Positions 56,282 to 64,000 of a stretch of DNA of 64,000 nt are shown piece after piece. The position numbers were made by a program, and so were the translations under genes. The DNA lies in NCBI GenBank assembly GCA_947311845.1, contig CAMZMU010000034.1, forward strand, positions 84,064,079 through 84,128,078, given 5' to 3'. This stretch comes from Poa pratensis. Lineage: Eukaryota; Streptophyta; Magnoliopsida; Poales; Poaceae. The first letter of the stretch is position 1. Each line of letters starts with the position of its first letter. Below the pieces are notes generated by a model. It saw only the letters and a program-made list of their open reading frames with translations. It was not told the origin of the DNA and did no database searches.

Positions 56282-58395
56282 AGGTGATGGTAGCTTCACA
56301 ATTGATATATCTCTGCCTCTGTAAGAATTATGTGTAAAAAGGATTGAGATCTTCTAGTTTTTGGCCAAGAGTGTCAAAGATAACTTCTAAGTCTACATAA
56401 GCTTGATGATCTAATCATTTGGTGCTCAAAAGTAGCTTTTGTGTTGCTCTGAAGTGCATAATGTTGGCTAATGTTGAAGAGTATGTAAGCAAACCCTTTG
56501 GTATGCACTGCGCAGCTATTTTCAATGGAGTTAGTTTGTTACTTTATGGGACTGTGAAGCTGTGTAAGTAACACATCATAAGTCTAGAGTTTGAAATCAA
56601 GTTTGGATGCGTACTGTCACCGCCTTGCATGTTCTCTGTTCGTGTGTGTTGTTTGTTATTGTTTGAATAAAGCTATTAGTGACTATAGATCGTTCTCACA
56701 AGTTCTTGAGTATTGTCATTATCTCATCAAAAGCCACTGGTTGACATGTGAAAATTATACTTTGGCATCATAATCTCTGAATGAATTCATTCTTGTCAAT
56801 CCCAATCATCTAGGAATCATTTTGTTGATCGAGGATCCTTTTTCGTTATTCAGAAATCATTACTGTCAGTTGTGATCTGTGACACCTTATTCAGTGTTGA
56901 TTTAGCATTATCGCTCGAATGGAAATGTCCACACTATATGTAAGTATATGACATATAGTACACACGATGAGCAATGATCTGAAGAGGTTAACAACAAAAT
57001 AATGTGGACACTGTCAGCGACTTGGTAAAGTAAATTGATGAGTTTTAGTCCAGTAAATTAAGCAGAGAGCACTGGTTGTGTGTTATCAAGGGCAAATGTG
57101 TTGCTTTGTCACAGTTAGCATCATTTTAAATGGTGAATGTATTTAGCGATCCTGCTACTCCTCCCCCAACAAAATAAACGTGAGATGTTTCAGTTCTTCT
57201 CTTTGGTGTTGACATATCTTGATTTGATTTTGCCCATACATGTATGATTGTTGCAGTTTCTTTCGCAGTGTTCTATGCATCATGTGCAGAATTTGAACTG
57301 TATTTCCAACCTAATATCCTCTACCTGAATCTTTTTTTGTCGATATGATAAATATGCAGCTAACTTTATTGGTTCAGATACGAGAAACTTTTGCATTTTC
57401 GATGTCACCAACCCAGCCCAGATATTTATTTGTTTTTCTAATTTCCCTGAACTCGTGCAAAAAAGAATTTACCCTGTTCAGTGGCCTGTTGGATCTGATG
57501 CCAAAGATGTAGCGCATCTCAAGATGCTTTGAAAATTGGTGTTGGCATTCTAGTTTTAATTAAAGCCAGCAGAGTGAGTACAGCATAGAGGGGCATGGCA
57601 GCACTAAACTTAACACGCGCCATCTTCTTCCGTCACAACTGCGTATCAGCAAAGAATGGTACGGTGAGAGTCAAACCAGACCTCTCAAAAAGAACAGGGG
57701 CGAGGTGGCGAAAACTATCCAGCAATTAGAGAGCTTTGCGTATGCCTGCAGCACATCTGGAAAGAACCGAGAGCAGCTGAAATGCGTTAGCAGACGCGAT
57801 AAGGTGCCAACATTTCTGCACTTCAATGGATGCCAGTGCCATTTATGCTTGCTTGGCAAATCCACCAACGCCATCGCCTTCAATTTGCACTTTCATGCGA
57901 TTGACCCTGCTACAGAAGTCGATGTTAATTTCATGCATTTTTCATGAACAAATGTTGCATATACTGTGGCCTAAACGGTTCATAAAGGTTACAAGTTGGA
58001 CTTCATGGAGTTAATCAGTTGATGCAGAAATAAAACTGCATCAGATAAGAGAGAAAGCCCAATATCTCGTGAAGATATGAGATCAGCAATCACGCAGGAT
58101 AAATGCCAATACAGTGAAGCACAACAGCTACAGGCCGAGGTAACAAAACATGGACACATCTGGAGCAGATGCGCAGGTGCCTACTGCCGCCGACCTAGGG
58201 CTACATCTCAAAATACGAGATATGCATAAGCATCAACAACATGAAAAAAGACAATACCAAGAAAATAAATCATGCCAAAATGATCTTTGTATGATCAAAC
58301 TAACATCTACAATGTTAAAGAGTAAGAACACAGAACAAACACTAGAATCGTGTTATAAACTGTAGATGCAGCACAATTTAAAAGTTTCCGAGTAC
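56282..58395. other. F-box 3' UTR and intergenic region
   Basis: The first few hundred bases probably include the F-box 3' UTR. The rest shows no supported gene. A plus ORF at 57705-57947 and a minus ORF at 57671-57883 overlap and have no recognised domain. I looked here for the remaining exons of RFC1 on the minus strand and found none. Confidence 0.5.
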
Positions 58396-59649
58396 CTTTT
58401 TTTCTACTTTTACTGGAGAGCTCTTGGTCTGTGATTTATGTACCTTTTCTGAGCCGTTTCCATCTTCATGTTTGTTCACAGGAGCCTTTGCAGGGTTTGA
58501 TTTCCAGATCATGTCAAATAAATCATCTTCAGTCAAGAATGGCACACTGCAACAAACGAGAGCATGTATGAAGTGACAACTTAAACAAACTCACAGCATC
58601 CTTTTCAAAATAGAGTTATCAAGTAATACCCCAGATCTTTTGCTTTGTTAGATTTTACTCCACCAATGTCCTCATCAGCCAATAGGTAACTCTGTCAACA
58701 AAGATATAGAACGTGTTAGGTTCAAACGTAATTTAATAACAGTGGTAATAGATCACATTAAATATTGATTCGGTGATTTTGATTTCTTTTTCAGCTAGAT
58801 TTTTTCCAACGGCTGATTTGGGTTGTGTTTTTCCTGCACTCTATTTGTGAACGGACAAAGCTAGAAGCTCGCAATGATACTGATTACGTTGCTTGACGCC
58901 TTGACCCTAACAAGTTCTCGTCAGTTCACCCATTCCGTTTGCAGTAGCAGTGCAATCTCATTAAGTTCGCGTTAATGTTGCTTTTCACGAACCAAATACG
59001 TTCATAGATCATTAACACTTACAGCAGCAAGTGTTACAGTACTACACATACCGTATTTTTACTAATAGCCCTCGTCACACGGCCTCCATAACGCTTTATC
59101 AGATCAACTGCTTCCTCCCGTTCAAGACTATATAAATACAAAATTATGATGGATTACTAGTGGTATCAACTCATCTCAAATCTCAATCAGGAAAGATGGA
59201 AGTACTAAAATAGTTACACACATTTGTAGTTTCATGATCGTACAATAGAGCACTTTAATATCAATGAATTGTTTTGGTAACTCGCACCTGTCAAGAGTGC
59301 CACTTATGACAAATGTGAGACCAGCTAAACAGTAAGGGGCACCCTCTGGGACTTCCTACAGAACATGGAATAAACATTTTACAGTTAAGTTATTCAGGAA
59401 CTTGTGACAACAAGTATGAATTACCTTCTCCCCTTTGTGAGGAGGATCCTTCCTTTCACCAAAATTCATGAAACCTCTCCAACCCAATCCTCTCCCTCTT
59501 TCCCCAGGAGTAGCTCCTGCTCCTCTTCCTCCACTTATCTGATTGTCTTTATTTACCAAGAAAAAACAGGTACCATCATTTTCAGCTTCAGAAGATACCT
59601 CTTCATCACCCTCAGCTGATGCTACTCCATATTCTTCAGGCAGACTCAT
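58396..59649 (-). pseudogene. RFC1 fragment, copy A (BRCT region)
   Basis: Exons on the minus strand: about 59545-59425 (GGRGAGATPGERGRG, GFMNFGERKDPPHKGEK), 59355-59288 (EVPEG.. with LTFVISGTLDS), 59127-59052 (DLIKRYGGRVTRAISKNT), 58691-58630 (SYLLADEDIGGVKSNKAKDL) and 58546-58396 (PFLTEDDLFDMIWKSNPAK, HKSQTKSSPVKVEKK). All have GT-AG borders. This is the region around the BRCT domain of replication factor C large subunit. No start exon belongs to it; its upstream border near 59545-59649 joins unrelated coding-like sequence. The exon at 58546-58396 ends with a usable donor, but the following clamp-loader exons (AAA+ ATPase) are missing. It is a truncated duplicate. Confidence 0.9.
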
Positions 59650-61305
59650 CCAATGGCTCCAGGATCGCTGCAGGCTTTGATTTCCAGATCATGTCAAATA
59701 AATGATCTTCAGTCAAGAATGGGATACTGCAATAAACGTGAGCATGTATAAAGTGACAACTTAAGCAAAGTCACACCATCCTTTTCAAAATAGAGTTATC
59801 AAGTAATACCCCAGATATTTTGCTTTGTTAGATTTTACTCCACCAAGGTCTTCATCAGCCAATAGATAACTCTGTCAACCAACAAAGATATAGAACGTGC
59901 TAGGTTCAAACGTAATTTAATAACAGTGGTAATAGATCGCATTAAATATTGTTTGGTTGGGCTTATCGGTAATATGATTACTCGTTATCAAATCCCAGCT
60001 CAATACAAATTATTTACCACCACCAGGGTCGTGTTAATGGAAACCAATACATCTCTCTCCTTTGCCTCTTCGATCTGAAGCGCCGCCACAGGCATCCCGC
60101 TCCACTCGTTCTCACAGATCTGAACTTCCACATTCTCACCATGAGCAAGAGCAACTCACGACAACGTCCTTCAAGCTAGCCAGGCGTCGTGTTGACTGCG
60201 AGCGGCTGCAAAATCTCGTCGCCACTGCTATTCCATGTGTGGGCAATGCAAATTTTGTTTCGCAGTTCTTCTGCATCCTTTTTTTTTGTAGAAGTCATGA
60301 TTCGGTGATTTCGATTTCTTTTTTAGCTAAATTTTTTCCAACGGCTGATTTGGGTTTTGTTTTTCCTGCACTCTATTTGTGAACGGATAAATCTAGAAGC
60401 TCGCAATGATACCGATTACGTTGCTTGACCCAAACAAGTTCTCGTCAGTTCACCCATTCCGTTTGCAGTAGCAGTGCAATCTCATTAAGTTAGCGTTAAT
60501 GTTTCTTTTCACGAACCAAACACGTTCATAGATCATTAACACTTACAGCAGCAAGTGTTACAGTACTACACATACCGTATTTTTACTAATAGCGCTGGTC
60601 ACACGGCCTCCATAACGCTTTATCAGATCAACAGCTTCCTCCAGTTCAAGACTGTAAATAAATACAGAATTATGATGGATTACTAGCGGTATCAACTCAT
60701 CTCAAATCTCAATCAGGAAAGATGGAAGTACTAAAATAGTTACGCACAAATATCAATGAATTGTTTTGGTAACTCGCACCTGTCAAGAGTGCCACTTATG
60801 ACAAATGTGAGACCAGCTAAACAGTCAGGGGCACCATCTGGGACTTCCTACAGAACATGGAATAAACAGTTTACAGTTAATAAGTTTTTCAGGAACTTGT
60901 GACAAGAAGTAAGAATTACCTTCTCCCCTTTGTGAGGAGGATCCTTCCTTCCACCAAAATTCATGAAACCTCTCCCACCCAATCCACTCCCTCTTTCCCC
61001 AGGAGTAGCTCCTGCTCCTCTTCCTCCCCTTCCCCTTCCAGCTGCTTTCGAAGGGGTCTTGTCATCTTCATCCATCCTTCCATCCTCTTCATCATCATTC
61101 GATGCAGCCTTCAACCTCTTTGATGATGGTGGCTTGACTGGAGTTTTTCTTTGGGAAGGTGTCACAAAGTCGTCCTCGTCTTCTGGACAAGTCGGAGCAG
61201 CAACAAGAGCTCTGGACTGAACCAGGAGAACACCGTCTTCGCCACAAGTGCGATCATATACTTCATCTTCTATATTCTCATTGGGGCTCGATGGACTTGC
61301 CATGC
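59636..61305 (-). pseudogene. RFC1 fragment, copy B (BRCT-only reading frame)
   Basis: Exon a runs 61305-60920 after an AG acceptor and holds an ATG at 61303 (MASPSSPNENIEDEVYD, then DEDDFVTPSQRKTPVKPPSS and AGRGRGGRGAGATPGERG). It is followed by 60847-60780, 60651-60576, 59871-59810 and 59726-59636. All junctions are GT-AG and in frame, giving a possible 226-aa protein that ends EPLDESA at a stop within the junction with copy A. The BRCT domain (LTFVISGTLDS, YGGRVTSAISKNT, SYLLADEDLGGVKSNKAK, LFDMIW) is complete. The RFC1 N-terminus normally before exon a and the AAA+ part are absent. In plants RFC1 loads PCNA at the fork. This copy cannot do that but might still make a nick- or end-binding BRCT protein. 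Confidence 0.85.
59962..60297. other. About 335-bp segment present only in RFC1 copy B
   Basis: In copy A the intron reads ATTAAATATTGATTCGGTG (near 58760). In copy B, ATTAAATATTG is followed by about 335 extra bases before ATTCGGTGATTT (60300). No inverted repeats or target duplication were seen at the edges, so either copy A lost it by deletion or copy B gained it. It contains a 106-codon plus ORF of no known type. Confidence 0.75.
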
Positions 61306-61786
61306 CTAGCACAAAAAGCTCACAGATTATTTGTTGTTCATCGGCAACACATAAACAAGACGAGCCATCTAAAAAGTGATGAAAAGAATTCTCAAGTCAT
61401 TCGTGGATGGCTGCGAAAGAAGGAACAAATTATCAATCGCTAGTTATCAACAATCTCACAAGATCAATTTCTGTTTAACAACAAATGAACAAAAGGGCAC
61501 TTTTAATAGATTTATCACACTTTATAGATCACAGATCAATTGCTATTTATCAGCATCACAGTATCAGTTGCTGTTTATCAAAAACAAAAGAAAGAAAAGA
61601 ACACGTCTAACGGATTTATCACTGGATAGTATAAGATCTGCTGTATATCCACTCCTTCCTCACGAGCTCAAAGCCTCAAACAACCATATATTGAAGAACC
61701 CTGTTCGCCTCAGGTTAATGAATTTCCATTTCCATCCAAAAAAACATATATTGAAGAACCGAAGAAGGACAATACTACGCCATACC
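61306..61786. other. Sequence upstream of RFC1 copy B
   Basis: It would be intron upstream of RFC1 exon a on the minus strand. GAACAAAAGGGCAC-like and repeated TTTATCA words (ATCACAGATCAATTGCTATTTATCA, GTATCAGTTGCTGTTTATCA near 61527-61570) form a small diverged repeat. No exon was seen before the copia LTR begins. Confidence 0.45.
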
Positions 61787-62300
61787 TGTCGGCTTTCGTG
61801 TCCGAGGATGGGCGAGGGGGCGTCGTGTTATTTTTCTAGTGATCCAAATTCCAGCGGTAGTACCGCTGGGTTAAGCGGTACTACCGCTGAGAGCTACCGC
61901 CGTCGCTACCTCTATCGCTACCGCCAGAATGGTCTTCTGAAGAGCTTGTGCGGTACCAACTGGTACCGCTGGCGGTACCGCTGAGGTGGGAAGAGCGCCC
62001 AGCGGTACTACCGCTGGGATAGGCGGTAGTACCGCCGCGGTGGGATTTTTCCGGGTTGGACTGCAGCCGACCTAGGGTTTGATGTCTCCATATATTCCTC
62101 TTGTAAGCCGCCGTTTTGGGATAAGCCAGATATTGTAAACCCACGGCGTTTGTAACCTCACCCGATATAGTGAAGTATTGCTGGCTGGCGCCCGTGGTTT
62201 TTTCTCCTCCATTGTTGGAGGGGTTTTTCCACGTTAAATCTCGTGTCCTCTGCAGTGTTTACTTATCGTTCTTCGTTATTGTTCATCTCGTATTATAACA
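61787..62300 (+). mobile_element. 5' LTR of a Ty1-copia retrotransposon
   Basis: It begins TGTCGGCTTTCGTG and ends TATTATAACA. The primer-binding site lies 2 bp downstream. The proposed 5-bp target duplication would be ATACC (61782-61786), which cannot be checked because the 3' LTR is outside the window. At 61855-62035 it holds a cluster of near-palindromic words such as AGCGGTAGTACCGCT and AGCGGTACTACCGCT. The 514-bp length is typical of a copia LTR. Confidence 0.85.
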
Positions 62301-62302
62301 AG

Positions 62303-62314
62303 TGGTATCAGAGC
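62303..62314 (+). promoter_or_regulatory. Retrotransposon primer-binding site (initiator tRNA-Met)
   Basis: TGGTATCAGAGC, complementary to the 3' end of plant initiator tRNA-Met, is the standard primer site of copia elements. It directly follows the 5' LTR. Confidence 0.95.
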
Positions 62315-62340
62315 CCGTGTTTGATCTAGGGTTTTGCGAG

Positions 62341-64000
62341 ATGTCGTCATTGAAGTTCGATCTACCGCAGCTGGACTATACCACGAGATTTCTCTGTGGC
62401 AGTGAAGATGAGGGCGATTCTCGCCCAATCTTCAGATCTGGATGAAGCGATCGATGCTTCGGCGCAAAGGGAAGGATACTTGGACCGATGGAGAAGCGGA
62501 AAGACCGTAAGGCTTTATCGTTGATTCAACTCCATCTGTCCAATAATATTCTGCAGGAAGTGCTGCAGGAGAAAACCACCGCCGAGTTATGGGACAAACT
62601 AGAGGAGATCTGTTTGTCCAAGGATCTCACGGGCAGATTGCACGTGAAGATGAAGTTGTTCTCACACAAGCTGCAAGAGGGAGGTTCGGTAATGGATCAC
62701 CTATCCTCCTGGAAAGAGATTGTTTCTGATTTGCAGTCTATAGAAGTTAAGTATGAGGATGAGGATTTAGGTCTTCTTCTTTTATGCTCGCTGCCTAATT
62801 CTTTCAGTAATTTTCGTGACACCATATTGTTGAGCCGTGACAAACTAACTCTTGCTGAAGTTTATGAGGCTCTCCAGCAAAGGGAGAAGATGAAATCTAT
62901 GGTGCAGGCTGAAAGTTCGTCCTCCAAGGCGGAGGCATTACAGGTCCGTGGGAGGCCTGAGCAGCGAGACAACTACCACTACAACAACAACAGAGATAAG
63001 AGCAGGACCGACAGAGGTCGCTCAAAGTCCAAGGGACGTGACAAGTTCTGCAGGTATTGTAAGAAATCCAACCACACCATTGATGATTGTTGGAAGCTGC
63101 AGAACAAGGAGAAAAGAAACGGAACTTACCAACAGAAAAATAATGATGGTAATGGTAAGGTTGCCGTAGCCTCTGGTAAGGGTGAGGCTTCTGTTGTTGC
63201 TGGTAGTGATAGTTCTGATGGAGATTGCTTAGCTGTTTTTGCTGCATGTGTTTCACGTGATGATGAATGGATTCTTGATACTGCATGTTCGTTTCATATT
63301 TGCTGTAACAAGGATTGGTTCAGTTCTTATGAGTCTGTGCAGACTGGAGATTTTGTGCGTGTGGGCAATGACAACCAGTGCAACATTGCTGGCATTGGAT
63401 CTGTTCAGATCAAGACCCATGATGGGATGACACGCACGTTGACAGGAGTGAAGCACATACCCTCCATGGCGAGGAATTTGATCTCTCTCAGTACCCTTGA
63501 TTGTGACGGGTACAAGTACAAAGGTGGGAACAAACTTCTGAAGGTATCATCGGGTTCTCTCATTGTTATGATTGGTGATATGAATTCTGCGAAATTATAT
63601 GTCCTTAGAGGTAGCACTTTGCCTGGTATTGCTGCTGCTGTTAGTTCTGATGAATGTAAGACTAACCTTTGGCATAAGCGTCTTGGACATATGAGTGAGC
63701 TTGGCATGGCAGAATTGGCGAAGAGAGAGCTGATTGATGGTTGCAACTTGAGTAAGTTTGAGTTCTGTGAGCACTGCATTTTTGGTAAGCATAAAAGAGT
63801 TAAATTCAATGCTTCCGTTCATACCACCAAAGGCATTTTAGATTATGTGCATGCTGATGTTTGGGGTCCGTCCCGTAGAACTTCTAATGGTGGTGCAAAT
63901 TACATGCTTACTATTATTGATGATTACTCAAGGAAAGTGTGGCCATATTTTCTGAAACATAAATCTGATGTTTTTGCTGCTTTTAAGAAGTGGAAAGTTA
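62341..64000 (+). pseudogene. Ty1-copia gag-pol, partial, gag N-terminus frameshifted
   Basis: The ATG at 62341 (MSSLKFDLPQLDYTTRF) opens gag. Small indels near 62400 and 62460 shift the frame, and that frame stops at 62446-62448. From 62488 one frame is open to the window edge (504 codons). It contains the UBN2-type gag domain (LIQLHLSNNILQEVLQEKT), a CCHC zinc knuckle at 63049-63090 (CRYCKKSNHTIDDC), the protease region at 63277 (ILDTACSFH, where family active sites show D-S/T-G or a variant), the GAG-pre-integrase motif at 63669 (WHKRLGHMSELGM) and the integrase core start at 63856 (DVWGP, then IIDDYSRKVW). The gag-protease-integrase order shows copia. Reverse transcriptase and RNase H would lie beyond 64000. 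The damaged gag start suggests it cannot move on its own. Confidence 0.92.

Noticed and set aside
61376..61984. 202-codon plus ORF
   Set aside because: It crosses the start of the copia LTR and reads through the palindromic LTR words. No family features are present.
1..64000. CRISPR arrays, operons, ribosome binding sites or phage features
   Set aside because: The window is plant nuclear DNA with spliced genes. No short regular repeat-spacer arrays or bacterial-type genes were seen.

Overview
The window is nuclear DNA from a plant, almost certainly a pooid grass and probably a member of the Triticeae. Supporting signs are intron-containing genes with GT-AG splice sites, a solo LTR of the BARE/Angela/WIS type, Stowaway, Tourist/Harbinger and CACTA elements, and GC-rich first exons typical of grasses. 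No bacterial, organellar or CRISPR features were seen. All gene structures were read by eye from splice sites and reading frames.

Layout. (1) 1-34.8 kb is a cluster of single-exon AP2/ERF (DREB-subfamily, ERF017/018/019-like) genes, all on the minus strand, built by repeated duplication of one unit: a ~1 kb 3' flanking segment (R), the ERF gene, an upstream block (U) and an AT-rich repeat array. Of three recognisable ERF copies, one looks intact (30258-30890). One has a 1-nt frameshift (3326-4011) and one has a scrambled AP2 domain (25325-25942). A fourth unit keeps both flanks (17.3-18.3 kb and 22.06-22.2 kb), but the place of the gene is taken by a nest of transposons. (2) 34.9-42.3 kb is a second, fragmentary set of duplications holding pieces of the neighbouring chaperonin gene, broken by MITEs and a retroposon. 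(3) 42.6-50.6 kb carries two intact housekeeping genes head to head: CPN20 (plastid co-chaperonin, 5 exons, 238 aa, minus) and a GPI ethanolamine phosphate transferase 2 gene (PIGG/GPI7 family, 17 exons, 991 aa, plus), sharing a ~270 bp intergenic promoter. (4) 51.4-53.9 kb is a long-TIR DNA element with a retroposon inside it. (5) 55.2-56.3 kb is an intact F-box gene. (6) 58.4-61.3 kb holds two tandem fragments of the RFC1 (replication factor C large subunit) 5' region. Only the BRCT part remains; the AAA+ clamp-loader part is missing. (7) 61.8-64.0 kb is the 5' half of a Ty1-copia retrotransposon that runs off the window.

Many element boundaries are set by target-site duplications (TSDs), and several are confirmed by an unoccupied paralogous site elsewhere in the window, so the order of events can be partly reconstructed. 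The most interesting observations are the decaying ERF cluster with its 'ghost' fourth copy, the RFC1-derived fragment that could encode a BRCT-only protein, the two MITEs dated against the functional CPN20 gene, and the divergent CPN20/PIGG promoter. I did not find a clearly new enzymatic or defence system.
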